From: Candidatus Bathyarchaeia archaeon
GTDB lineage: Archaea > Thermoproteota > Bathyarchaeia > Bathyarchaeales > DTEX01
Direction of reading: 5' to 3'
DNA: 64,000 nt
NCBI GenBank assembly: GCA_038882715.1
Contig: JAVZNR010000008.1
Span: forward strand, 38,106 to 102,105
Part shown: positions 9,039-17,104 of the stretch, piece after piece
Numbering within the stretch: position 1 is the first letter of the stretch
How the letters are laid out: each line of letters starts with the position of its first letter
Position numbers and translations under genes: made by a program
Notes under the pieces: generated by a model
What the model saw: only the letters and a program-made list of their open reading frames with translations
Databases searched by the model: none
Told to the model about the DNA's origin: nothing

Positions 9039-10570
9039 GGGAGGAAAATAAGGAGATACGCATACGCTCGATAGATGAGATAAATGAAAAGATAAAGCGC
9101 GGAGACGCCGTAGTGTTAACTGCTGAAGAGGTTATTAAGCTCGCCGAGAGCAGCGGCGTTGAAGCCGTCGCCAAAGAGGTCGATGTTGTAACTACTGGAA
9201 CTTTCGGCGCAATGTGTAGTTCCGGAGTGTTCCTGAATTTTGGGCACTCGGATCCGCCGATAAAGATGGTTAGATGCTGGTTGAATGATGTGCCTGTCTA
9301 TAAGGGGCTAGCTGCTGTTGATGGTTATCTTGGAGCAACTTCTATAAGCGAGACTAGAGGATTAGAGTATGGTGGGGGACACGTTATAGAGGATTTGGTC
9401 TCCGGTAAGGAGGTTGTTTTAAGAGCCGAGTCCTATGGCACAGACTGTTATCCAAGACGTCATATTGAAACCGTCATCACCATTGATGATTTAAATCAAG
9501 CTATCCTCGTTAACCCAAGAAACTGCTATCAGAGATATGAAGCCGCCACAAACAGCTCTGATAGAATTTTGTATACTTACATGGGTACTCTACTACCAAA
9601 CTATGGGAATGTAACGTTTTCTGGAGCTGGCCAGCTCAACCCGCTCTGTAAGGATCCGAGCTACGAGACAATAGGTTTTGGAACAAAGATTTTTCTTGGA
9701 GGTGGAGTAGGCTACATAATCGGTGAGGGAACCCAGCATAATCCTGAACCCGGCTACGGAACCCTCATGGTTAAAGGCGATCTCAAGCAGATGAATAGCA
9801 GGTATCTTCGGGGAGCATCTTTCTACAGATATGGCCCAACGCTTTACATCGGTATTGGTATACCTATACCGATAATAAACATGAGCGTTGCTAAAACTGT
9901 AGCTCTAAGAGATGAGGACATATTTGTCAACATACGCGACTACGCCGTGCCGTCTAGACCGGATCTGAGGCCAATTATTAAGCGTGTATCTTACGCTGAG
10001 CTTAGATCCGGGAAAGTGTATTTAGGCGATAGAAAGGTTCCTTCCTCCTCGCTTTCAAGCTATAAGATGGCCAGAGAAATAGCTGAAACCCTGAAAAAAT
10101 GGATTTTAGAAGGCATGTTCTTCTTAACTAAGCCTATTGAACCGCTGCCAAAAAGAGGAAAATTTAAGCCTCTGGAGATCAGAAGAAAAGAGCCTAAAGT
10201 TGGCGACATAATGAACCGGCATGTCATTATAGCGAAACCTAACGACGACGTAAATAGCGTAGCGGCAAAGCTCGTTGAGAAAGGCATAGATCACTTGCCG
10301 GTCGTCGATGATGAGGGAAAGCTTATTGGAATAGTGACTTCATGGGATCTAGCTAAAGCGATAGCATATAATAAGAGAAGACTGGATGAGATAATGACTA
10401 GAAGAGTTATAACGGCCTTCGAGAACGAGTCCATAGATGTTGTTGTGCGTAGGATGGCTCAACACAATATTTCCGGTGTTCCAGTGGTAGATGCGATGAA
10501 CCGTGTAATCGGGATTTTAACCACCGATGACATATCGAGAAAGATTGTTGGAGGTAGGAACGTAACGTGA
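9035..10570 (+). CDS. L-aspartate semialdehyde sulfurtransferase / homocysteine biosynthesis protein (DUF39) with CBS pair
   Basis: COG1900/DUF39 domain over residues 1 to about 380, then two CBS domains at about 388-440 and 449-505. Homologues (MA1821 of Methanosarcina acetivorans) convert aspartate semialdehyde to homocysteine using sulfide via protein persulfide. Cysteines C61 and C138 lie 77 residues apart, the same distance as the functional cysteines I recall for MA1821 (C54, C131). TTG at 9035 follows CGGAGGT with ideal spacing. The CBS pair probably senses an adenosyl ligand such as SAM or AMP. The stop overlaps the next start (GTGA), so the two are translationally coupled. Confidence 0.92.
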   Translation: MREENKEIRIRSIDEINEKIKRGDAVVLTAEEVIKLAESSGVEAVAKEVDVVTTGTFGAMCSSGVFLNFGHSDPPIKMVRCWLNDVPVYKGLAAVDGYLGATSISETRGLEYGGGHVIEDLVSGKEVVLRAESYGTDCYPRRHIETVITIDDLNQAILVNPRNCYQRYEAATNSSDRILYTYMGTLLPNYGNVTFSGAGQLNPLCKDPSYETIGFGTKIFLGGGVGYIIGEGTQHNPEPGYGTLMVKGDLKQMNSRYLRGASFYRYGPTLYIGIGIPIPIINMSVAKTVALRDEDIFVNIRDYAVPSRPDLRPIIKRVSYAELRSGKVYLGDRKVPSSSLSSYKMAREIAETLKKWILEGMFFLTKPIEPLPKRGKFKPLEIRRKEPKVGDIMNRHVIIAKPNDDVNSVAAKLVEKGIDHLPVVDDEGKLIGIVTSWDLAKAIAYNKRRLDEIMTRRVITAFENESIDVVVRRMAQHNISGVPVVDAMNRVIGILTTDDISRKIVGGRNVT

Positions 10571-10956
10571 GAGTCAAGCTAATATATTCTCACGATGTTG
10601 TTGAAAAGCCAATTTTAGCTAGCATAGTGTTGAAAACCGGGGTGCCAATCAATATACTTGAGGCTAAGGTTAACGCTCAGAAAGGTGAACTTATAGTTTC
10701 AATACCAGCGACTGGAGACAAGCTTAGGGAGGTGCTTAACTTATTTAGAGAGGCGGGGGTTCAAGTCCAAGAATTTACTGAAACATTAAGAATAGACTGG
10801 GATAAATGTATGGCGTGCGGCGCGTGCATATCGCCATGTCCAACCGGAGCGTTAAAGTTTAAGGATGATTGGTCAATAGAGTTCGATGATGAGAAATGCG
10901 TAGCGTGTAAAGTTTGCGTTACAGCGTGCCCGGTTAGAGCCATATCCTTACCGTGA
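10567..10956 (+). CDS. NIL-domain ferredoxin, partner in homocysteine synthesis
   Basis: 129 residues: an N-terminal NIL domain (about 1-75) followed by two [4Fe-4S] motifs, C81/C84/C87-C91P and C111/C114/C117-C121P. Homologues (MA1822) act with the DUF39 protein, probably supplying electrons for persulfide reduction during homocysteine formation. GTG start overlaps the stop of the DUF39 gene by four bases; the UPF0280 gene starts six bases after its own stop. Confidence 0.92.
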   Translation: MRVKLIYSHDVVEKPILASIVLKTGVPINILEAKVNAQKGELIVSIPATGDKLREVLNLFREAGVQVQEFTETLRIDWDKCMACGACISPCPTGALKFKDDWSIEFDDEKCVACKVCVTACPVRAISLP

Positions 10957-10962
10957 TAGCCA

Positions 10963-11667
10963 ATGATCTACGAATATGGACTAACTATCGGGTACTCAAA
11001 GATCCACATAAAGAGCGATGTTAAAAAAGCCATTTTTGAAGCTACTAAAAGTATAAAACGCCACATAAGGGATCTTCTAAACTATGTAGAGGAAAATCCC
11101 TGCTTCAAATACTCATTGGAGCCGCTAGATGCGCACTCAAACGCGCCTACTATTGTGCAGAGAATGACTGAAGCCTCAAACATCGCTGGTGTCGGACCTA
11201 TGGCGTCTGTTGCTGGCGCAATAGCTGATTTAGGGTTAGAAACGCTAGTAAAGGCGGGCTCAACCGTCGCTGTCGTTGAAAATGGTGGCGAAATCTCAGC
11301 CTATACTAATAGCGAGGACATTGTAGTCTCGATTTTAACTAGCGAACCATGTTTATCTGGAAAAATAGGCTTCTTGATAACGGAGAATGATTCGCCGCTA
11401 GGTATAGGGTCAAGCTCCGGGAAAACAAGGTTGACAATAAGCTTTGGGGAAGCCGACTCAGTTACCGTTATCGCGGAAAACGCAGCCATAGCTGATGCTG
11501 CCGCAACGGCAATATGTAACGTTGTCACAGGCTATGACATTAAAAAATCAGTATTTAGAGGCCTAGAGAAAGCCAGAAAAATAAGGGGAGTTAGAGGGGC
11601 AATAATTGTACGAGAAGGATATGTCGGTCTAATAGGCGACATGCCGAAAATAATTAAAATAAAATGA
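10963..11667 (+). CDS. UPF0280 family protein (COG2122), homocysteine biosynthesis accessory
   Basis: A 234-residue COG2122 protein, related to the ApbE fold. Conserved glycine-rich stretches GPMASVAGAIAD (near residue 85) and ENGGEI (near 107) are family hallmarks. The Methanosarcina homologue MA1715 was linked genetically to sulfide-dependent homocysteine synthesis together with the DUF39 and NIL-ferredoxin proteins, and here all three form one tight operon. Its biochemical step is not established. Confidence 0.88.
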   Translation: MIYEYGLTIGYSKIHIKSDVKKAIFEATKSIKRHIRDLLNYVEENPCFKYSLEPLDAHSNAPTIVQRMTEASNIAGVGPMASVAGAIADLGLETLVKAGSTVAVVENGGEISAYTNSEDIVVSILTSEPCLSGKIGFLITENDSPLGIGSSSGKTRLTISFGEADSVTVIAENAAIADAAATAICNVVTGYDIKKSVFRGLEKARKIRGVRGAIIVREGYVGLIGDMPKIIKIK

Positions 11668-11680
11668 GGAGGGAAATCGC

Positions 11681-11689
11681 TTTATAAAA
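11681..11689 (+). promoter_or_regulatory. TATA box for tRNA-Arg
   Basis: TTTATAAAA, centred 26 bases before the tRNA 5' end at 11711, the standard archaeal spacing. Confidence 0.75.
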
Positions 11690-11710
11690 CGCAGCGTTCA
11701 ATTAAATGTA

Positions 11711-11831
11711 GGGCCCGTGGCCTAGCTTGGATAGGGCGCAGCTGAACCACGAGCAAAGCGGCGTAAGCCTTCGGAAATATACTGCTGGAGAAAGCCTGAG
11801 GTCGGGGGTTCAATTCCCCCCGGGCCCGCCA
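11711..11831 (+). tRNA. tRNA-Arg (anticodon TCG) with two introns, CCA encoded
   Basis: The acceptor stem GGGCCCG (11711-11717) pairs with 11821-11827; the T arm is 11804-11820; G73 at 11828 is followed by encoded CCA. A single canonical intron leaves a mismatched anticodon stem. Removing two introns, 11742-11766 (25 nt, between tRNA positions 29 and 30) and 11775-11792 (18 nt, position 37/38), gives a perfect 75-nt tRNA with anticodon stem CAGGC/GCCTG and loop CTTCGGA. Both introns show bulge-helix-bulge sites. Intron 1: GCGC (11736-11739) pairs with GCGT (11761-11764), flanked by AGG/CCT. Intron 2: CTTC (11769-11772) pairs with GGAG (11787-11790). In each case the cut falls after the second base of a three-base bulge. 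Confidence 0.93.
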
Positions 11832-11947
11832 TTTTGGAGTTAGAGTTGCTTAGAGTGAGGGTTAACATTTTAGACATTAAAAAGATTTATTACATCTCTC
11901 TTCCTGATTATTTTTGGGATTGCTTTTAAAATGAGGAAAGGTGGCAG

Positions 11948-12787
11948 TTGTCTGATAGGTATCTTGAAGACTTAGCCGAGGAAGCGATTAAGAGAGGTGA
12001 TTATGAGGGGGCTGCGCGATTATTTAGGCATCTCTCGGTACGTTTTGGGGTAAATGGTGACAGATTTAATCAAAGGAGAACCGCTATAAGGGCCGGAGAA
12101 TGTTATATGCGAGCGGCCGAAGAATCTAGCGACGCTATAAAGGCGATAGCGCTCTATCTCAGGGCTATAGAGTCTTTTGCCGGACAGGGGGAAGATGAGA
12201 AAGCTAATCTCTGTGGCTTAAAGATGTGGGAGCGCTTTCTATCTCTCGAGGGCAGCGAGCTTGAAGTAAGCGGCGAAAGCATAAGCATATTCAGAGCTGC
12301 AGGCGACTACTTTATCGATAACGGCGACTTTGAAAAAGCAAACATAATCTATCGGAACGCGGCTGAAAGAGCACTAAAAGGTGGAAAGACGCTTCTCGCT
12401 GGGAGACTATATAAAAGCGCTGGCGACTGCAGCCTAAAATCTGGTAGACTTGAGGAGACTGCAACTTTGTACACTAAGGCTGCTGACATATATTTCTCAT
12501 GCCAAGAATATTTTGAGGCTGCGTGGAGCTACTGTGAAGCTGGCTTCATACTTATATATTTGGGACGTTTCAAGGAAGCCTCAGATATTTCGGAGATGGC
12601 TGAAGAATCGTGTAGCAGAGATCAGGTGGAATTTTTCTTAAAAGATTTAAGCCATGTATGTAAGCTTCTCAGTAAAGGTTTTATAAGAGAGGCTAGAGAG
12701 AGATGGGATAAAATTAAGATAAAAGTTAGAAGAGAGTATGCTCATCTTATTGAATCTTCGTTTCAATCCGCTGAAATGAGACGCTAA
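11948..12787 (+). CDS. TPR / alpha-SNAP-like helical repeat protein
   Basis: A 279-residue all-helical protein with repeated helix pairs of TPR type: AIKRGDYEGAARLFRHLS (near 13), SDAIKAIALYLRAIESF (near 60), NGDFEKANIIYRNAAE (near 120), GKTLLAGRLYKSAGD, SGRLEETATLYTKAAD. The alternating ADY/AGD repeats resemble alpha-SNAP and archaeal TPR proteins that serve as scaffolds. No enzymatic motif or membrane segment. Its partner is unknown. The start is TTG after AAAGGTGG. Its end overlaps the convergent zinc-finger membrane gene by four bases. Confidence 0.7.
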   Translation: MSDRYLEDLAEEAIKRGDYEGAARLFRHLSVRFGVNGDRFNQRRTAIRAGECYMRAAEESSDAIKAIALYLRAIESFAGQGEDEKANLCGLKMWERFLSLEGSELEVSGESISIFRAAGDYFIDNGDFEKANIIYRNAAERALKGGKTLLAGRLYKSAGDCSLKSGRLEETATLYTKAADIYFSCQEYFEAAWSYCEAGFILIYLGRFKEASDISEMAEESCSRDQVEFFLKDLSHVCKLLSKGFIREARERWDKIKIKVRREYAHLIESSFQSAEMRR

Positions 12788-13245
12788 CCCCTTCCACTTC
12801 CGCCCAAGATGTCCGCGCTTCTACGCTTATTAAGAAATACAAATATAACTACGCACATTATTGTCACGATGGCCGCGATAATTGTGAGCAATATTGCATG
12901 TTCCCCGGCGCCGAGAATTATCGGTATAGGTCCTATAAGAAGAAATAAACTAGTGGAATTCTTCAGCCCGGAGAGCAGAGCGGCTAAAAACGTGATTAAC
13001 ATCCCAACAAATATTAGCAGGAAGCCCAAGAAAAATACTTTCACTGGCAGAGTTTCAAATGCCATTCTTTCTTCAATTTTCTCAGATGATCTAAGAGATT
13101 TCTCGATTTTCCTATAACATTCGAGACAAAACAAATCATATGGCTCTATGCATTGCTCACATACTTTTCGACCGCATTCCTGACAGACATATTTAGCTTG
13201 CCTTTTACCGCATATCTCACATATTTTCGCGTTCATTTTCTTCAC
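12784..13245 (-). CDS. Zinc-ribbon membrane protein with DUF131-like region
   Basis: 153 residues. The N-terminus carries four CxxC-type pairs (CEICG, CQECG, CEQC, CLEC) within residues 9-40, like a B-box/zinc-ribbon. Two membrane helices follow (about 68-90 and 112-136) separated by a loop containing LLIGPIPIILGAG, which matches the GPxPIVxG loop of the neighbouring DUF131 protein. The two genes overlap by four bases (ATGA) and are paralogous in their membrane part. Function unknown; cytoplasmic metal-binding head on a two-helix anchor. Confidence 0.7.
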   Translation of the reverse strand: MKKMNAKICEICGKRQAKYVCQECGRKVCEQCIEPYDLFCLECYRKIEKSLRSSEKIEERMAFETLPVKVFFLGFLLIFVGMLITFLAALLSGLKNSTSLFLLIGPIPIILGAGEHAILLTIIAAIVTIMCVVIFVFLNKRRSADILGGSGRG

Positions 13246-13514
13246 CTTATTAGCCAGCTTAAGGCTAGCAAAAATATTAATGCCAGAAGCATCAGCATAA
13301 TTGATAATATAATGAGAACTTTTATTTTTTCCTTATCAGTTCCAAGCACTATTGGTACCGGACCTATCATGACTAAACCGCTCCATCCCGACCCGCGAGC
13401 CTTATATCTTCTCAGGCTCCTGAAAAACATTATTAAGGCCGCTACAAAGGACAGCATAAACCCTAAGATGATTAAAGTGAAGCCAGCAATGAATAGAATA
13501 TTAAATCCATCCAT
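13242..13514 (-). CDS. DUF131 family two-helix membrane protein
   Basis: A 90-residue protein with two hydrophobic helices (about 5-31 and 65-89) and a connecting loop with the family signature IGPVPIVLGTDKE. DUF131 (TIGR00304) is widespread in archaea and has no known function. It is co-transcribed and overlaps the zinc-ribbon gene downstream. Confidence 0.75.
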   Translation of the reverse strand: MDGFNILFIAGFTLIILGFMLSFVAALIMFFRSLRRYKARGSGWSGLVMIGPVPIVLGTDKEKIKVLIILSIMLMLLALIFLLALSWLIR

Positions 13515-13632
13515 ATGGTTACCCTGTTAAGCAATAAGATTAATGGTTTTCAGAAAAATAAGCTTTTACCACTATCATAATAACAAACAATTTATTTATC
13601 AATGGGCGTCATTATCTTTTAGGTTTATGTTT

Positions 13633-14496
13633 ATGGTCGTTGCCGCAATGTCGCTTGAGGATATTATTGCCAAAATACTTTCAGTGAAACCTGAATTAAC
13701 AAAGGATGAAGTTCTAAAGATTATCAAGGAGAGGGAGAAGAGCGCAAAGGGATTTTTAACGCTGGAGAGCGCTGCCCTGTCATTAGCCGCCGATCTGGGC
13801 ATTGATTTCAAAGTGAGTTTCAGGCGCGAACTAAAAATTAAAGACTTAGTTTCCGGCTTAAGTAATGTAACGATTAGCGGTCGTGTAATCTATGTCGGCT
13901 CGTTAAGAAGGTTTTTTTATCCAGAGGGGCGCGAAGGATTTAAGAGGGTTATTTATTTAGCAGACGACACTGGTCTCACCAGAGCTACATTATGGAATGA
14001 AAAAGCGCTTCTCATAGACGTCGATGCAACAGATGAGATAGTGAGGTTGTCTCACGTAGCAGTGAGACGTAAAGGTGGCGGGAAAACGGAGCTGAATGTG
14101 GGTCCTAAAAGTGAAGTGGAGATTAATCCAAAAGATTTAAATGAAGAAAATTATCCGCCCATAACGGGCTTCACTAAAAAAATTGGTGAAATATCTAGTC
14201 AAAATAAATTTGTTGATGTTATTGGCCTTATTGAGCAGGTTTATCCGCAGTTTACTTTTAAACGCAAAAACAGTGAGGGGAAAGTCAGACGTATGGAGAT
14301 TAGCGATGAGAGCGGTAAAATTCTAGCGGTTCTTTGGGACGAGAGCGCCGATTTCATTTCAGAAGAACACTTAGGGCGTTATGTTATGATGCTAAATATG
14401 AGAGTTAAGGAGCGTTTTGATGGTAAAATAGAAATTCATTCAGGAAGCCGGACAAGCATTCTTTTATTAAAAAAGAAGCCATCTGGCTTCAAATAA
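13633..14496 (+). CDS. OB-fold single-stranded DNA-binding protein (archaeal RPA-like)
   Basis: Two OB-fold domains (about residues 70-165 and 185-280) after a short helical N-terminus (SLEDIIAKILSVKPELTKDEV), the layout of archaeal RPA/SSB relatives. It binds single-stranded DNA in replication and repair. OB-fold core strands include SNVTISGRVIYVG and NKFVDVIGLIEQVYP. The open frame runs back to 13543, but the first 30 residues (rich in H, N, Y, F) look like non-coding DNA translated. ATG at 13633 or 13648 fits better with a TATA-like region around 13590-13600 and a near-leaderless message. No zinc finger is seen. Confidence 0.8.
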   Translation: MVVAAMSLEDIIAKILSVKPELTKDEVLKIIKEREKSAKGFLTLESAALSLAADLGIDFKVSFRRELKIKDLVSGLSNVTISGRVIYVGSLRRFFYPEGREGFKRVIYLADDTGLTRATLWNEKALLIDVDATDEIVRLSHVAVRRKGGGKTELNVGPKSEVEINPKDLNEENYPPITGFTKKIGEISSQNKFVDVIGLIEQVYPQFTFKRKNSEGKVRRMEISDESGKILAVLWDESADFISEEHLGRYVMMLNMRVKERFDGKIEIHSGSRTSILLLKKKPSGFK

Positions 14497-14541
14497 CTTA
14501 ATACGGACAAAAATAAAATAAAGTTATTAAAAAGAAAAGAT

Positions 14542-14548
14542 AAAAAAA
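14542..14548 (-). terminator. T-run terminator after alba
   Basis: On the minus strand, a T7 run followed by further T-rich sequence (to about 14510) lies just after the alba stop at 14561. Archaeal terminators are usually such T tracts without a hairpin. Confidence 0.5.
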
Positions 14549-14560
14549 GGTTTTATTGGC

Positions 14561-14839
14561 TTACTCCTTTTTTACTAGCGAGATCTCTATTGTCGAAACA
14601 TTTGTCTTCGGTCGATCCGGGCTCGTCATCTCTTGAGTGCCTATCTCGATCTTCTCGATAACTATGTCTTTGAGGAAGGCGCGACGTAGCAATTCAACAA
14701 CATCAACCGCTCGACTTATAGCTCTTCCTCTAGCCTTGACGACAACTCTTTTGGCACCGGAGTTGAACGCTGTCAGGCACGCTACCACATAGTTCATTAC
14801 TGGCTTCTTTCCGATCATTACTTGACTTTCTTCGGCCAT
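14561..14839 (-). CDS. albA: DNA/RNA-binding protein Alba
   Basis: A 92-residue Alba with the N-terminal [12 protein letters not shown] motif, in which lysines 11-12 form the nucleic-acid-binding site regulated by acetylation in Sulfolobus, and the [16 protein letters not shown] helix. Coats DNA and RNA as dimers. It is the last gene of a minus-strand series and ends in a T-rich terminator. The HDAC-like protein at 27 kb should not be assumed to act on it. Confidence 0.95.
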   Translation of the reverse strand: MAEESQVMIGKKPVMNYVVACLTAFNSGAKRVVVKARGRAISRAVDVVELLRRAFLKDIVIEKIEIGTQEMTSPDRPKTNVSTIEISLVKKE

Positions 14840-14917
14840 AGTGTATCTCTTCTCCTCACCGCTAATTTCTTGTTAATTCACCTTATTTTTAAACATAACT
14901 ACGATATAATATTTTCC

Positions 14918-16759
14918 TTAAGGAAGAAGAGATAATATTATCGTGAATAGAAAACCAAAGAAAACGAAAATAAGTGAATATTTTTTCGCTCTTCTTGAAA
15001 CTATATCAGTAAGCGCGCTAAGCTGATTGATTTGAAGTTCTCCAATAACTTTAACTCTTGGAATTACTACTTTATGCCATGCTACTTCAACAGGCTCCAT
15101 GTTATTTAACGCTTCAATAACGGAGCGCCTAACGTACTCAATCAATCTATTATGCTCTATAACTTCCCCTACGGGGTAGTATCCTCTCTCATTCAACACA
15201 ATTGCATTAACAATATGTGTATCGGTCGTGAAAACCTCACCGCCACTTACGCCCAAATCCTTTAGACTTAAAAGAATCTTTTCTCTTAAACCGGACACCA
15301 CATTGTTCCCATCTATTGTAACGTAAGCTATCTTCTGACCGCTGGCCGCGACAACTATGGCCGTGATACCCCCCGGCCCAATCCCATCTTTAACGCTTAA
15401 ATCCTTCGGGTTAACTTTTCCGGCGCCCACCATTAAGCCATCCGGAATACATGCGAGACCCTTTGCTTTATTGAGGGCTAATATCACGGCTTCTCTGAAC
15501 GCTTCCACGGCTTTCTCAACATTGAATGGTCCATTGAGACTGTTATGGGAGTCTACAGCTATTGCCCAGGAGAAGCCGTTTTCCATGGCCTTCTGAACTA
15601 TAAAGTCGTTTAATTCTATTGGTAAATCTTCCATTGTTTCAGGGGAAAGAGTCAAAGTTAAAAAGACACATTTATTGAAGACTTGGCAACCAACTTTCGC
15701 TCCATCCTTCTCAACGCTAAAGAAAATAGTTGCGTTGGTGGAAAAAACATGTGGCTCATTCATGGCCTCAAGCAACCTTTCAAGAACCTTTTTGTTTTCT
15801 CTTTGAGAGACTAGGTCGAGAGAATGGCCTGATATCCCGTGCGGGACAGAAACCACGCATCCATACTCTTTTTCTAATAGGTTTTCTATTAAGCTTGGAA
15901 GGGAGCTGCTTCCAATATTTTTAAATGGTCCCGGATGCAAGTTAGGGACAACTATTATGGCCTTTAAGTCTCCAGTATTTTTGCTCCTAAAAATGATTAG
16001 AGACGTCATTATGTCGCGTTCTTCTCCAAGGCGCTCCAATATTTCCTCAAATGGCCCCTCTAGGCTTTCAGTCCAATTGGCAAGAAAAGCCCTAAATATC
16101 TCAAGCGATGGAATGCTAAATGTTTTCTCTCCCTCCCTATTAAGGAGGGTTATGAACAAGTGCACACTTAACATTGAGGCGGCTGCGGCAATAATGATAT
16201 GTCCTATATGACTTATGGAAAAAGTCTTCACACGAATTAAGATCATTAGCAGCAAAGTTGCAGAGGACTGGAGCCCGCTGGCAATAGATTTAGCCAAAAA
16301 GTTTGAAAAAGAAATAGAGTGGACGACTAGGGTACGAAAAGAAAAATTTGCAAAAAAGCAAATTGATAAAACTTTAATAAGCAAGTCTGGATCTTTTAGG
16401 GAACTTGGAGCTAGTATACCCCCGATAGTCATGATAACTATATAGAAGAGATTTGCGGAAAACGATAGAAAAGATATTCTCCTATGGTTTAAAACAGGGT
16501 CTCTGGCAGATAATATCCTAGCGGCAAGATAATCCAAAGCTATAATTAGCGCATTGAACAGGATCCCCAGCTTAAAGCCCCTCGTGATCCATGATACTAA
16601 CTGATGCTGCAAGCCGATCATCGTTATCAAGCCCAAAAGAAAGTTCTCGAGGCACAGTAATGCGAGTATTACTTTAAATGACGGGAGAGTAAATAGGCTA
16701 GAATAATGTTTAACGGCAAGGTCGATGCTGCTTTCAGAAGGCGACGGATCCAATCTCAA
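14918..16759 (-). CDS. DUF2070 membrane protein
   Basis: 613 residues. The N-terminal 200 residues contain about six or seven membrane helices; the rest is a soluble domain with conserved stretches NLHPGPFKNIGSSSLPS (near 275), VPHGISGHSLD (near 305), AVDSHNSLNG (near 400) and a final membrane helix (about 588-611). These identify the archaeal DUF2070 family. The histidine- and aspartate-rich motifs suggest a metal-dependent hydrolase facing one side of the membrane, but no activity is known. TTG start with a GGTGA site. Lies downstream of the Sec61-beta gene in the same direction. Confidence 0.85.
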   Translation of the reverse strand: MRLDPSPSESSIDLAVKHYSSLFTLPSFKVILALLCLENFLLGLITMIGLQHQLVSWITRGFKLGILFNALIIALDYLAARILSARDPVLNHRRISFLSFSANLFYIVIMTIGGILAPSSLKDPDLLIKVLSICFFANFSFRTLVVHSISFSNFLAKSIASGLQSSATLLLMILIRVKTFSISHIGHIIIAAAASMLSVHLFITLLNREGEKTFSIPSLEIFRAFLANWTESLEGPFEEILERLGEERDIMTSLIIFRSKNTGDLKAIIVVPNLHPGPFKNIGSSSLPSLIENLLEKEYGCVVSVPHGISGHSLDLVSQRENKKVLERLLEAMNEPHVFSTNATIFFSVEKDGAKVGCQVFNKCVFLTLTLSPETMEDLPIELNDFIVQKAMENGFSWAIAVDSHNSLNGPFNVEKAVEAFREAVILALNKAKGLACIPDGLMVGAGKVNPKDLSVKDGIGPGGITAIVVAASGQKIAYVTIDGNNVVSGLREKILLSLKDLGVSGGEVFTTDTHIVNAIVLNERGYYPVGEVIEHNRLIEYVRRSVIEALNNMEPVEVAWHKVVIPRVKVIGELQINQLSALTDIVSRRAKKYSLIFVFFGFLFTIILSLLP

Positions 16760-16872
16760 TCACCAGTCACATTCACCCTCTTCCACTTAAAGAATTTAGG
16801 ATAAAAATAAATTTAATAGTCAGCCTGAAAACAGCCCTGGAGCACGCATACCGTTATTTTAGGTTGCTTTCG

Positions 16873-17049
16873 CTACATGGAAAACTGAATGATGATGCAT
16901 AACGCTATGAAAACTATTGTCAATATTATTAATGTTCTGGGCCTTATTTTTACACCTAAACTTTCCTCTTCAAAGAACCTCAGTAAGCCGGCGCCAGCGG
17001 CTGGCGCTGGTGCAGTTCTACGCCTTTTTCTCTCCCTTCCACCGCTCAA
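16873..17049 (-). CDS. Sec61-beta / SecG preprotein translocase subunit
   Basis: A 58-residue protein, too short for routine gene calling, fills most of the gap between DUF2070 and CTP synthase. A basic N-terminus (RERKRRR) is followed by APAPAAGAGLLRFFEEE, VKIRPRTLI and one C-terminal membrane helix (about residues 40-57), exactly the Sec61-beta pattern. It is a tail-anchored partner of SecY/SecE in the export channel. TTG start at 17049 has a GGTGG site upstream. It follows pyrG by 55 bases. The remaining 16760-16872 stretch shows nothing recognisable. Confidence 0.95.
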   Translation of the reverse strand: MSGGRERKRRRTAPAPAAGAGLLRFFEEESLGVKIRPRTLIILTIVFIALCIIIQFSM

Positions 17050-17104
17050 AGATTAACCACCTTTTCATAAATTTTAGTGATGAGTAGCCAATTAACCTTT
17101 TCGC

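Noticed and set aside
11711..11831. Reading the tRNA as Phe (GAA seen in 5' part) with one intron
   Set aside because: That folding leaves mismatches in the anticodon stem and no bulge-helix-bulge; the two-intron Arg reading is perfect.
13543..13632. N-terminal 30-residue extension of the OB-fold protein
   Set aside because: The residues look like translated A/T-rich non-coding DNA and overlap the probable promoter; starts at 13633 or 13648 fit the family.
15357..16445. Plus-strand frames opposite DUF2070
   Set aside because: They are shadows of a conserved minus-strand gene, with no family features of their own.
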